Positions 44,309 through 53,618 are shown, counted from the stretch's first letter. The stretch is DNA of 64,000 bases from Streptomyces spiralis (GCF_014654675.1 NZ_BNBC01000013.1:1-64000), one strand, 5' to 3'. Notes: generated by a model not told the origin, from the letters alone. Program-made: numbers and translations.

Positions 44309-45280
44309 TCACGCCACCTTCCGGGTGGCGTACTCCGCGATCTCGTTCATGGGCGGGCGTTCCTCGGTGTCCACCGAGTACGTGCGCGGCTCGAAGCCGT
44401 CCTCGCCGCGCTCGAACTGGGTGAGGGCGGGGCGGATCAGGTGGCCGCGGGCCAGGCGGAGCTGGGCGGTGCGGTAGATCGCGGCGGCCATCCGGCCGAG
44501 CGCCTGCCCGTCCTGGTGCCGGTGTCTGCGCACCCCCACGTCGACCTGCGCGAGCGCGTCCAGGCCCACCAGGTGCAGCGCGTCGACCAGCATGCCCAGC
44601 TCGACGCCGTAGCCGACGGGGAACGGCAGCTGTTCGAGCAGGGAGCGGCGGGCGGCGTACTCGCCGCCGAGCGGCTGCACGAAGCCGGCCAGCTGCGGCC
44701 AGTGCATGTTGAGCAGCGGGCGGGCCATCAGCTCGGTGACGCGGCCGCCCTGACCGGCCGCCGTCGTGCCGCCGGCGTCGCCGCCGGGCACCGTCAGCGG
44801 GCGGTCGTACATCGCCTTGACCAGGTGCAGGTCCGGGTCGGTGAGCAGCGGGCCCACGATCCCGGTGACGAAGTCGGAGGAGAACTCCCGCAGGTCGGCG
44901 TCGACGAAGCAGATGAGGTCCCCGCGGGTGACCAGCAGGGAGCGCCACAGCACCTCGCCCTTGCCGGGCACCGCCGGGATGCGGGGGAGTATCTCGTCGC
45001 GGTGCACGACCCGGGCGCCCGCGGCGGCGGCCCGCTCGGCGGTGCGGTCGGTGGAGCCGGAGTCGACGACGACGACCTCGTCGACGAGCGGGGCCCGCAC
45101 CACCAGGTCCCGGCGGATCGCGGCGACGATGTCGCCGACCGTCTCCTCCTCGTTCAGCGCGGGCAGCACCACACTGATGGTGGAACCGGTCGCGCGTTTG
45201 GCGGCTAGGAGCGTGTGGAGCGGGCGATCGCTCACGGACCAGGAGCGTGTCCTCAGCCAGCGCTCGACTTCTTCCAGCAC
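44309..45280 (-). CDS. gpgS: glucosyl-3-phosphoglycerate synthase (GT81)
   Basis: A 323-residue GT-A glycosyltransferase that transfers glucose to 3-phosphoglycerate, the first step to glucosylglycerate. The N-terminal strand ISVVLPALNEEETVG binds nucleotide, VVDSGSTDRT follows, and DADLREFSSDF contains the metal-binding DxD. The GTG at 45280 is chosen because GAGGAG lies 10 bases upstream and the length then equals the ~320 residues of characterised homologues; ATGs at 45445-45460 would add 55-60 poorly structured residues. No gpgP phosphatase is nearby. Placement next to otsA/otsB groups two compatible-solute pathways. Confidence 0.85.
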   Translation of the reverse strand: MLEEVERWLRTRSWSVSDRPLHTLLAAKRATGSTISVVLPALNEEETVGDIVAAIRRDLVVRAPLVDEVVVVDSGSTDRTAERAAAAGARVVHRDEILPRIPAVPGKGEVLWRSLLVTRGDLICFVDADLREFSSDFVTGIVGPLLTDPDLHLVKAMYDRPLTVPGGDAGGTTAAGQGGRVTELMARPLLNMHWPQLAGFVQPLGGEYAARRSLLEQLPFPVGYGVELGMLVDALHLVGLDALAQVDVGVRRHRHQDGQALGRMAAAIYRTAQLRLARGHLIRPALTQFERGEDGFEPRTYSVDTEERPPMNEIAEYATRKVA

Positions 45281-45483
45281 GGTCGACGGCTCCTCACTCC
45301 TGCTCGGCTCGCTCGCCAGGACCGGCAGTGCCCGGATCGCGGCGTGGATCACATCTTCGTGTGATCCGTCTCGCGCTTCGGACGACTCTCTCCCACTGTC
45401 CTGGCCGTCGGTTACAGTCTTGAACAACGCGGATGACCACCGCATGCCGGGGGTCATCAACCGCGACTCACAATCGAATACCG

Positions 45484-45620
45484 CTCATCCAGAGGGGCAG
45501 AGGGACACGGCCCGATGAAGCCCCGGCAACCCCCCTGAGCCGAACTCGTCTCCGCGAGGCGCCAGGCCAGGGAAGGTGCCAATTCCGTCTCACGGCGAGA
45601 TGCGTCGTGAGGAAGATGAG
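45484..45620 (+). ncRNA. SAM-I (S-box) riboswitch
   Basis: All S-box landmarks are present in order. P1 is formed by CTCATC (45484-45489) and GATGAG (45615-45620). The AGAGGGGCAGAGGGA block and the kink-turn core GATGAAGCCCCGGCAACC (45514-45531) follow. Then come P3, the conserved GGTGCCAATTCC (45575-45586) and a P4 hairpin with CTCACG (45589-45594) and CGTGAG (45606-45611). It ends 20 bases before the start codon of the next gene. There is no intrinsic terminator between; P1's 3' strand abuts AGGAG, so control is probably at translation initiation. SAM is the expected ligand. Confidence 0.93.
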
Positions 45621-45640
45621 GAGAAAGGGCCTCGCCTCAC

Positions 45641-46927
45641 ATGGCTGTGCAGACAGTTGCTAGCAGCACCTCCGGATCCACCGTCGACCTCGGCCCCGCC
45701 GCGGCCCTGAGCTGTCGCGAGTGCGGTCACCGCGTACCCCTCGGCCCGGTCTTCGCCTGCGACAAGTGTTTCGGCCCGCTGGAGATCGCCTACGACTTCT
45801 CGGCCTACGACACCGAGGAGCTGCGCAAGAAGATCGAGGCGGGCCCCGCGAACATCTGGCGCTACGCCCCGCTGCTGCCCGTCCCGGCGGACGTGGCGGA
45901 CAAGCCGAACCTCAACCCCGGCTGGACCAAGCTCGTCAAGGCCGACAACCTGGCCGGCGAACTCGGCGTCACCGGCGGGCTGTACGTGAAGGACGACTCC
46001 GGCAACCCGACGCACTCCTTCAAGGACCGCGTGGTCGCCCAGGCGCTGGAGGCCGCCCGTGCCTTCGGCTTCACCACCCTGTCCTGCTCCTCCACCGGCA
46101 ACCTGGCCGGCGCCGTCGGCGCCGCCGCCGCCCGTGCCGGCTTCCGCTCCTGCGTGTTCATCCCGCACGACCTGGAGCAGGGCAAGGTCGTCATGGCCGC
46201 GATCTACGGCGGCGACCTCGTCGGCATCGAGGGCAACTACGACGACGTGAACCGCTTCTGCTCCGAGCTGATCGGCGACCCGGCCGGCGAGGGCTGGGGC
46301 TTCGTCAACGTCAACCTGCGGCCGTACTACGCCGAGGGTTCCAAGACGCTGGCGTACGAGGTCTGCGAGCAGCTCGGCTGGCGGCTGCCCGACCAGATCG
46401 TCGTGCCGATCGCCTCCGGCTCCCAGCTCACCAAGGTCGACAAGGGCCTCCAGGAGCTGATCAAGCTGGGTCTGGTCGAGGACAAGCCGTACAAGATCTT
46501 CGGCGCCCAGGCCGAGGGCTGCTCGCCGGTGTCCACGGCCTTCAAGGCCGGGCACGACGTCGTACGCCCGCAGAAGCCGAACACCATCGCCAAGTCGCTG
46601 GCCATCGGCAACCCGGCCGACGGGCCGTACGTGCTGGACATCGCGCGCCGCACGGGCGGTGCGGTGGAGGATGTGACGGACGAGCAGGTCGTCGACGCGA
46701 TCAAGCTGCTCGCCCGCACCGAGGGCATCTTCGCCGAGACGGCGGGCGGCGTGACGGTCGGCGTGACGAGGAAGCTGATCGAGAGCGGCGCCCTCGACCC
46801 GACGAAGACCACCGTCGTCCTGAACACCGGCGACGGCCTGAAGACCCTGGACGCGGTCGCGGGCACCGGCCTGACCGCGACCATCCGCCCGACCCTGGAC
46901 TCCTTCCGAGAGGCTGGCCTCGTATGA
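45641..46927 (+). CDS. metM: threonine-synthase-like PLP enzyme, probable O-phosphohomoserine-dependent homocysteine synthase MetM
   Basis: A 428-residue fold-type II PLP enzyme. An N-terminal zinc ribbon has Cys25-x2-Cys28 and Cys40-x2-Cys43; the PLP lysine is Lys128 in HSFKDR; SSTGNLAGAVG binds the cofactor phosphate and NTGDGLKT closes the site. By homology alone it would be called threonine synthase (thrC). Two features argue for MetM, which makes homocysteine from O-phosphohomoserine: a SAM riboswitch directly upstream, and a four-base overlap with a sulfur-carrier gene. Streptomyces often lack the usual homocysteine-forming genes and use MetM/MetO, as recently reported. A separate thrC would be expected elsewhere in the genome. 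Confidence 0.8.
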   Translation: MAVQTVASSTSGSTVDLGPAAALSCRECGHRVPLGPVFACDKCFGPLEIAYDFSAYDTEELRKKIEAGPANIWRYAPLLPVPADVADKPNLNPGWTKLVKADNLAGELGVTGGLYVKDDSGNPTHSFKDRVVAQALEAARAFGFTTLSCSSTGNLAGAVGAAAARAGFRSCVFIPHDLEQGKVVMAAIYGGDLVGIEGNYDDVNRFCSELIGDPAGEGWGFVNVNLRPYYAEGSKTLAYEVCEQLGWRLPDQIVVPIASGSQLTKVDKGLQELIKLGLVEDKPYKIFGAQAEGCSPVSTAFKAGHDVVRPQKPNTIAKSLAIGNPADGPYVLDIARRTGGAVEDVTDEQVVDAIKLLARTEGIFAETAGGVTVGVTRKLIESGALDPTKTTVVLNTGDGLKTLDAVAGTGLTATIRPTLDSFREAGLV

Positions 46928-47199
46928 GCGTGACCGTTCGCATCCCCACCATCCTGCGCACCTACACCGGCGGACAGGCCGAGGTGAGCGCCGAGGGCGC
47001 CACCCTCGCCGAGGTCATCTCCGACCTGGAGAAGAACCACACGGGCATCGCCGCGCGCGTCCTGGACGACCAGGGCAAGCTGCGCCGCTTCGTCAACGTC
47101 TACGTCAACGACGACGACGTCCGCTTCGAGCAGGGTCTGGAGACCGCCACTCCGGACGGCGCGGGCGTGTCGATCATCCCCGCGGTCGCCGGCGGCTGA
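46924..47199 (+). CDS. metO: MoaD/ThiS-like sulfur carrier protein, probable MetO
   Basis: A 91-residue ubiquitin-like beta-grasp protein ending in AVAGG. The C-terminal Gly-Gly is the site that is adenylated and converted to a thiocarboxylate. The strands VTVRIPTILRTYTGGQ, EGATLAEVISDLEKNHTG and RRFVNVYVNDDDVRF match the MoaD/ThiS/CysO fold. Its ATG overlaps the stop of the PLP enzyme (ATGA), so both are made together, as expected for an enzyme and its dedicated sulfur donor. An activating MoeB/E1-like enzyme and sulfur source are not in this window. Molybdopterin or thiamin genes are also absent, which argues against MoaD or ThiS roles. Confidence 0.85.
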   Translation: MSVTVRIPTILRTYTGGQAEVSAEGATLAEVISDLEKNHTGIAARVLDDQGKLRRFVNVYVNDDDVRFEQGLETATPDGAGVSIIPAVAGG

Positions 47200-47236
47200 C
47201 CATTACCCTGGGTAACTCGGTTACCGATTGTTCACG

Positions 47237-47275
47237 GAACGGCCCCTTCCGTAAGAGAAGCGGAGGGGGCCGTTC
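47237..47275 (+). terminator. terminator of the metM-metO operon
   Basis: GAACGGCCCCTTCCG (47237-47251) pairs with CGGAGGGGGCCGTTC (47261-47275), a stem of 15 positions with a small internal mismatch and a 9-base loop, 38 bases after the metO stop. Confidence 0.85.
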
Positions 47276-47627
47276 TGCGTGATTGAGCGCGGTACAGTTG
47301 GGGAACGCGCCCCTGATCCCTGGATCGGGAAGCCCTGGATTCCTGCCGCACGCCGATAAGAAGTAGCCAAAGTGTGCGGGTTTTTCGCGGCATTTGTCTT
47401 GTTTGTGGGGCCCGACTTGCCCTGAATCAAGATGAATTCTCGTCATATTCCGGACCCGGTCCGTCCAGAATTCTCGTCCGATTGACCTGTTGCAGACGGC
47501 AGTTGGACAGATACATTCAGCCGCGGTCGACGCGTTCCGGCGCACGCCCCCGTCCACGGGGGGTGAGGTCTGACCCGGGTCCGCGAAGTGTGGATCTGTG
47601 CAAGGGCCAGTAATAGGGGAGTTAGGC
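47276..47627 (+). promoter_or_regulatory. long leader/promoter region of the cold-shock gene
   Basis: About 350 bases without a recognisable gene, distinctly less GC-rich than its surroundings between 47340 and 47520 (for example around GAATTCTCGTCATATTC). It should hold the csp promoter and a long 5' untranslated leader, a common arrangement for cold-shock genes. TAGGGGAG precedes the csp ATG. Open frames on the minus strand here have atypical composition and were not accepted. Confidence 0.5.
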
Positions 47628-47831
47628 ATGGCTCAGGGCACCGTCAAGTGGTTCAACGCGGAGAAGGGGTACGGCTTCATCGCGGTCGACGGTGGTGCGG
47701 ACGTCTTCGTCCACTACAGCGCGATCCAGATGGACGGCTACCGCACGCTGGAAGAGGGCCAGCGGGTCGAGTTCGAGATCTCGCAGGGCCAGAAGGGCCC
47801 GCAGGCGGACATGGTCCGCGTCACGGCCTGA
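47628..47831 (+). CDS. cold-shock protein, CspA family
   Basis: A 67-residue single cold-shock domain protein that binds single-stranded RNA or DNA as a chaperone. RNP1 is KGYGFIAV (14-21) and RNP2 is VFVHYSAI (27-34). The opening [16 protein letters not shown] is invariant in the family. An in-frame ATG ten codons upstream exists, but MAQGTVKWF is the universal start. A strong hairpin follows 30 bases after the stop. Cold-shock proteins adjacent to groEL2 are, as far as I recall, conserved in Streptomyces. Confidence 0.95.
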   Translation: MAQGTVKWFNAEKGYGFIAVDGGADVFVHYSAIQMDGYRTLEEGQRVEFEISQGQKGPQADMVRVTA

Positions 47832-47861
47832 TTCGCGCGACCACCGCAAGCGATCAGCTTT

Positions 47862-47900
47862 CGAAGGGCCCGCACCTCCACCCGGGGGGCGGGCCCTTCG
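47862..47900 (+). terminator. terminator of the cold-shock gene
   Basis: CGAAGGGCCCGC (47862-47873) and GCGGGCCCTTCG (47889-47900) form a perfect 12-base stem around a 15-base loop, 30 bases after the csp stop. Confidence 0.88.
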
Positions 47901-47970
47901 GCGTGTCGCCGCACGCGTGCGCCGCCACCCCGGCCGTCGCCCTCCGAGGGGGCTCGCTTCGCGAGCGCGC

Positions 47971-48015
47971 CTTGCACTCGGGTGGGTCGAGTGCTAATCA
48001 TTGGCGTTAGCACTC
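47971..48015 (+). promoter_or_regulatory. CIRCE operator with an extra half-site, and overlapping groEL2 promoter
   Basis: CTTGCACTC-N9-GAGTGCTAA (47971-47997) is a CIRCE element, the HrcA repressor site, with its left arm slightly degenerate. A third half-site TTAGCACTC (48007-48015) follows after another 9 bases and is the perfect complement of the middle one. A vegetative-type promoter can be read through it: TTGCAC at 47972-47977 and TAATCA at 47995-48000 with 17-base spacing, so HrcA would block RNA polymerase directly. The groEL2 start is about 150 bases further on. Confidence 0.85.
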
Positions 48016-48052
48016 TGAAGGTGAGAGTGACAGCGAAGGACCGGGTCGGTGA

Positions 48053-49783
<1,731 letters not shown>

Positions 49784-49835
49784 TCCACCGGGGTCCCTCG
49801 CGGGACCTTCGAGGATCGGATCCGTCCTTTCGTAC

Positions 49836-49875
49836 CGAGGGCGGCACTCCCTGGAAGCAGGGGGTGCCGCCCTCG
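49836..49875 (+). terminator. terminator of groEL2
   Basis: CGAGGGCGGCACTCCCT and its complement ending at 49875 form a long GC-rich stem with a GGAAGC loop about 50 bases after the groEL2 stop. Confidence 0.85.
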
Positions 49876-50009
49876 GGCGTGTTCTGGGCCACATCGCGGG
49901 GGCGGTGGAAATGGTGTGGCGGACGGCACGGTTGGTACCGCTGGACGCAGTACATGCGCGTGCACATACCATGCGGTATCCGTTTCTCCCGTCCCGCCCA
50001 GGAGCCTCT

Positions 50010-51152
50010 ATGACCGTCACCGCCTCCGGATCGGCCCCCGGGTCCGCCTCCCGCGCGGCCTCGATCCTCTCCCGTCCCGTCACGCTGAACGGCCTGACCG
50101 TCCCCAACCGGATCGTGATGGCGCCGATGACCCGCATGTTCTCCCCGGACGGCATTCCGGGTGAGGACGTGTTGTCGTACTACGCCCGCCGTGCCGCGGC
50201 CGGTGTGGGCCTGATCGTCACCGAGGGCACGTACGTCGGGCACGAGTCGGCCGGGGAGAGCAGCCGGGTGCCGCGGTTCCACGGCGAGGAGCAGCTCGCG
50301 GGCTGGGCGAGGGTCGCCGAGGCCGTGCACGCGGCGGGCGGCACGATCGTGCCGCAGCTCTGGCACATCGGCATGGTCCGCAAGCCGGGCCGCCCGCCGT
50401 TCGCGGACGCGCCGCCGGTCGGCCCCTCCGGGCTGCGCATCGGCGAGTCCGAGGCCACCGGCAAGGCCATGTCGCAGCAGGACCTGGACGACGTCATCGG
50501 CGCGTTCGCGGAGGCGGCGGCCGCCGCGGAGCGCATCGGCTTCGACGGCGTGGAGCTGCACGGCGCCCACGGCTATCTGCTGGACCAGTTCCTGTGGGCG
50601 GGCACCAACCGCCGTACGGACGCCTACGGCGGCGACCCCGTGGCGCGGACGAAGTTCGCGGCCGAGATCGTGGCGGCGGTCCGTGCGGCCGTCTCGCCCG
50701 AGTTCCCGGTCATCTTCCGTTACTCGCAGTGGAAGCAGGAGGCCTACGACGCCCGTCTCGCCGAGACGCCCGAGGAGCTGGAGGCCATTCTGACCCCGCT
50801 CGCGGCGGCCGGTGTGGACGTCTTCCACGCCTCCACCCGCCGCTACTGGCTCCCCGAGTTCGAGGGCTCGGACCTCAACCTGGCGGGCTGGACCAAGAAG
50901 CTGACGGGCAAGCAGGTCATCACCGTGGGCTCGGTCGGCCTGGACGGCGACTTCATCAAGGCGTTCCAGGGCGAGGGCGCCGCGCTGGGCAGCCTGGACA
51001 ACCTGCTGGACCGCCTGGAGCGCGACGAGTTCGACCTGGTGGCCGTGGGCCGTGCGCTGCTCCAGGACCCGGAGTGGGCGGCGAAGGTCCTGGGCGACCG
51101 CTTCGACGAGCTCAAGCCGTACGACGCGGAGGCGGTGAAGACGCTGAGCTGA
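50010..51152 (+). CDS. NADH:flavin oxidoreductase, Old Yellow Enzyme family
   Basis: A 380-residue FMN-dependent ene-reductase. The TIM barrel begins RPVTLNGLTVPNRIVMAPMTR. The substrate anchor is visible in LWHIGMVRK and the FMN/substrate pair in GFDGVELHGAHGYLLDQFLW, followed by the family motif NRRTDAYGGD. The C-terminal VAVGRALLQDPEWAAKV binds FMN phosphate. It likely reduces activated C=C bonds of electrophilic metabolites. AGGAG lies 7 bases before the ATG at 50010; longer in-frame extension upstream runs into the groEL2 terminator and was rejected. It stands alone. Confidence 0.88.
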   Translation: MTVTASGSAPGSASRAASILSRPVTLNGLTVPNRIVMAPMTRMFSPDGIPGEDVLSYYARRAAAGVGLIVTEGTYVGHESAGESSRVPRFHGEEQLAGWARVAEAVHAAGGTIVPQLWHIGMVRKPGRPPFADAPPVGPSGLRIGESEATGKAMSQQDLDDVIGAFAEAAAAAERIGFDGVELHGAHGYLLDQFLWAGTNRRTDAYGGDPVARTKFAAEIVAAVRAAVSPEFPVIFRYSQWKQEAYDARLAETPEELEAILTPLAAAGVDVFHASTRRYWLPEFEGSDLNLAGWTKKLTGKQVITVGSVGLDGDFIKAFQGEGAALGSLDNLLDRLERDEFDLVAVGRALLQDPEWAAKVLGDRFDELKPYDAEAVKTLS

Positions 51153-51251
51153 GCGCCGTCACCCGACGGCGGTCGTACGAGGCCGGCGCTCGCCCCGCGC
51201 GCATGACGCGATCGCGGGGAGGCGCCGGCCTCTCTCCGGCCCGGAATTAGC

Positions 51252-51292
51252 TTGCTTAAGTCAATCAATTTGAATAAGGTTGCCTGAGTCAA
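51252..51292 (+). promoter_or_regulatory. paired operator-like repeats before the MFS gene
   Basis: TTGCTTAAGTCAA (51252-51264) and TTGCCTGAGTCAA (51280-51292) repeat with a 28-base period; each is itself a near-palindrome (TTGNYTNAGTCAA). This AT-rich stretch stands out and resembles binding sites of MarR-family repressors that control drug exporters. No marR gene is adjacent, so the regulator is unknown. Confidence 0.5.
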
Positions 51293-51321
51293 GTACACCC
51301 ACGCTCTACGGAGACGCCCTC

Positions 51322-52797
51322 ATGTCCGACGCACTCGCCCCGCCGGCCGGCGCCGGGGCACCGCCCAGGCCCAACGTCGTGGTGGCCGTGCTGGCCCTCG
51401 GTGGCATCGTGGTCTCGCTGATGCAGACCCTGGTGATCCCGATCGTCCCGGAGCTGCCGAAGCTGCTGCACGCCTCCGCCTCGGACGCCGCCTGGGCCGT
51501 CACCGCCACCCTGCTCGCCGCCGCCGTGGCCACCCCCGTGATGGGCCGCCTCGGCGACATGTACGGCAAGCGCCGCATGCTCCTGCTGAGCCTGGCCATG
51601 CTGGTGGCCGGCTCCGCCACGGCCGCGCTGAGCGACTCCCTCGTGCCGATGGTCGTCGGGCGGGCCATGCAGGGCCTCGCCTCCGGGGTGATCCCGCTCG
51701 GCATCAGCATCATGCGCGACGAACTGCCCGCCGAGCGGCTCGGTTCGGCCACCGCGATGATGAGCGCCTCGCTGGGCGTCGGCGGCGCCCTCGGCCTGCC
51801 CGCCGCCGCCGTCATCGCCGAGAACTTCGACTGGCACATGCTGTTCTGGACCTCGGCGGCCCTCGGCGTCCTCGCGGCGGTCCTGGTCCTGTTCCTGGTG
51901 CCCGAGTCGAGGGTGCGCACCGGCGGCCGCTTCGACGCCGTGGGCGCGGCCGGCATGGCCGTCGGCCTGGTCTGCCTCCTGCTGGCCGTCTCCAAGGGCG
52001 CCGACTGGGGCTGGGGCAGCGGCACGACTCTCGGCCTGTTCGCGGCGGCCGTCGTGGTCCTCCTCGCCTGGGGCGCCTTCGAACTGCGCGTCCAGGCCCC
52101 GCTGGTGGACCTGCGCACGACGGCCCGCCGCCAGGTCCTGGTGACCAACCTGGCCTCCGTCGCGATCGGCTTCGCGATGTTCTCGATGTCCCTGGTCATC
52201 CCGCAGCTGCTCCAGCTGCCGAAGCAGACCGGCTACGGCCTCGGCCAGTCGCTGCTGGCCTCCGGCCTGGTGATGGCCCCCTCCGGCCTGGTGATGATGG
52301 CCGTGGCGCCCGTCTCGGCGGCCGTCTCGCGGGCGCGGGGCCCCAAGACGACGCTGATGATCGGCGCCCTGATCGTGGCCGCCGGCTACGGCCTGAACAT
52401 CGCCCTGATGGACCAGGTCTGGCACTTCGTCCTGGCGTCCTGCGTGATCGGCGCCGGCATCGGCTTCACCTACGGCTCGATGCCCGCGCTCATCATGGGC
52501 GCCGTCCCCGCCTCCGAGACCGGCGCGGCCAACAGCCTCAACACCCTGATGCGGTCGATCGGCACCTCCACCGCCAGCGCGGTCGCCGGCGTGGTCCTCG
52601 CCCACATGACCACGAAGTTCGGCCCCTACGCCCTGCCCTCCGAGAACGGCTTCCGCACGGTCCTCGCGGTCGGCGCGGGCGCGGCACTCCTCGGCTTCGC
52701 CGTCGCCTCCTTCATCCCGCGGCAGCGGGCCGAGGTGCCGGGCGAGCCGGTGGCGGCGGCGGAGGAGGAGACGGAGGTGTCCGCGTCGAAGGCGTAG
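51322..52797 (+). CDS. MFS multidrug exporter, DHA2 family
   Basis: A 491-residue drug/proton antiporter with 14 predicted membrane helices. Motif A reads GRLGDMYGKRRM after TM2; LPAERLGSATAMMSASLGVGGALGLPAAAVIAENFDWHMLFW spans the TM4-TM6 region and includes the antiporter motif C. The ATG at 51322 has GGAGA ahead and gives a short cytoplasmic N-terminus; a TTG start 14 codons upstream would sit in the operator region. The C-terminus is acidic (EEETEVSASKA). It is not closely similar to the other exporter in this window at 23.5-25.0 kb. Confidence 0.87.
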   Translation: MSDALAPPAGAGAPPRPNVVVAVLALGGIVVSLMQTLVIPIVPELPKLLHASASDAAWAVTATLLAAAVATPVMGRLGDMYGKRRMLLLSLAMLVAGSATAALSDSLVPMVVGRAMQGLASGVIPLGISIMRDELPAERLGSATAMMSASLGVGGALGLPAAAVIAENFDWHMLFWTSAALGVLAAVLVLFLVPESRVRTGGRFDAVGAAGMAVGLVCLLLAVSKGADWGWGSGTTLGLFAAAVVVLLAWGAFELRVQAPLVDLRTTARRQVLVTNLASVAIGFAMFSMSLVIPQLLQLPKQTGYGLGQSLLASGLVMAPSGLVMMAVAPVSAAVSRARGPKTTLMIGALIVAAGYGLNIALMDQVWHFVLASCVIGAGIGFTYGSMPALIMGAVPASETGAANSLNTLMRSIGTSTASAVAGVVLAHMTTKFGPYALPSENGFRTVLAVGAGAALLGFAVASFIPRQRAEVPGEPVAAAEEETEVSASKA

Positions 52798-52817
52798 GGC
52801 ACGGCTCTGACGGGCGG

Positions 52818-53402
52818 CTACACGTTGCCGAGCGGCTCGATGTCGACCCGTACCGGGGTCCCCCAGACGCGTACGACCTCGTAGTCGGTGAACTCGTGCA
52901 CCAGCCGGTAGGCCATCGCGGCGCGCGGCCCGCGCCGCTCGGCCGCGATGAACTGCTCGGCCTCGCGCCGGTCCCGGCGCGGGGTGCCGCACAGTTGCCA
53001 CTCCCGCCCGTTCCACAGCTCCGGCAGCCACCGCTGCTGGGGCTGCGGCCGTTCCTCACGCGTGCCGTACCGGGAGGGAGCGGGGGAGGAGGCGGGCGGT
53101 TCGCCGACCGGGGGGCCGTACGACGGCCCGTACAGGTCCGTGCGACGGGCGACGCGCCGCCGGGTCTCGCAGAGCAGGCAGCGGTCGGGCGCGCTCTCGT
53201 CCACGGGGCCGTTCGGGTGCTCCGGGCACCGGGTGGCGGGGGCCGCGCCGGTGACGCTCTCCTCCAGCAGATCGAGGGCGCGCCTGAGGTCGCCCCTGAC
53301 CTCGTGCAGCTTGGCGTCGGGCGTGTCGGCGGTGAGCGCCTCGCCGTGCTCGCCGAGAAGACGGAGAGCCCGGCCGAGGGCGGTGAGCTGGGCGTGATTC
53401 AT
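52818..53402 (-). CDS. hypothetical protein with a Cys zinc-like motif (194 aa)
   Basis: An unrecognised 194-residue protein. The N-terminal 50 residues are helical (LTALGRALRLLGEHGEAL). CPEH...CLLCETR (59-81) gives three Cys and a His that may bind zinc. A Pro/Ser-rich linker follows, and a C-terminal part rich in Trp and Arg (WLPELWNGREWQLCGTPRRDRREAEQFIAAERRG) that could bind nucleic acid. Nothing identifies a function. It is convergent with the MFS gene and ends 20 bases after it. Confidence 0.7.
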   Translation of the reverse strand: MNHAQLTALGRALRLLGEHGEALTADTPDAKLHEVRGDLRRALDLLEESVTGAAPATRCPEHPNGPVDESAPDRCLLCETRRRVARRTDLYGPSYGPPVGEPPASSPAPSRYGTREERPQPQQRWLPELWNGREWQLCGTPRRDRREAEQFIAAERRGPRAAMAYRLVHEFTDYEVVRVWGTPVRVDIEPLGNV

Positions 53403-53421
53403 CGTGCCCTCCAGCGTAGGG

Positions 53422-53567
53422 GGTGTCTCGTCGATGACGCCGGGCTCGCGGTGCCTGTCCGTGGCACGTCAGGGCCGTTACCGGCACCGGGCCCGGTGTC
53501 TCGTCGATGACGCCGGGCTCGCGGTGCCTGTCCGTGGCACGTCAGGGCCGTTACCGGCACCGGGCCG
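53422..53567. repeat. 73-base tandem duplication related to a dispersed repeat
   Basis: Two copies of a 73-base unit (53422-53494 and 53495-53567) are identical over at least 72 bases. Each begins GGTGTCTCGTCGATGACGCC. The first 36 bases match the element at 61965-62004 at 32 positions. The units lie in the 216-base gap between a hypothetical gene and murQ, and contain no credible reading frame. Confidence 0.88.
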
Positions 53568-53618
53568 GCAGGGCCGGTACGGTGCCGCCTGGCACGGACC
53601 CCCCGATCGTCCCCGCTG

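Noticed and set aside
45641..46927. Plain annotation as threonine synthase (thrC) with a molybdopterin MoaD protein
   Set aside because: A SAM riboswitch on a threonine gene and a coupled sulfur carrier without any molybdopterin genes make that reading less likely than MetM/MetO; I keep thrC only as the homology-based alternative.
47174..47629. Minus-strand open frame between metO and the cold-shock gene
   Set aside because: Its codon composition is irregular, it spans a terminator and a leader region, and no domain is recognisable.
53422..53567. CRISPR-like repeat
   Set aside because: Only two adjoining identical units without spacers, and similarity to another intergenic element.
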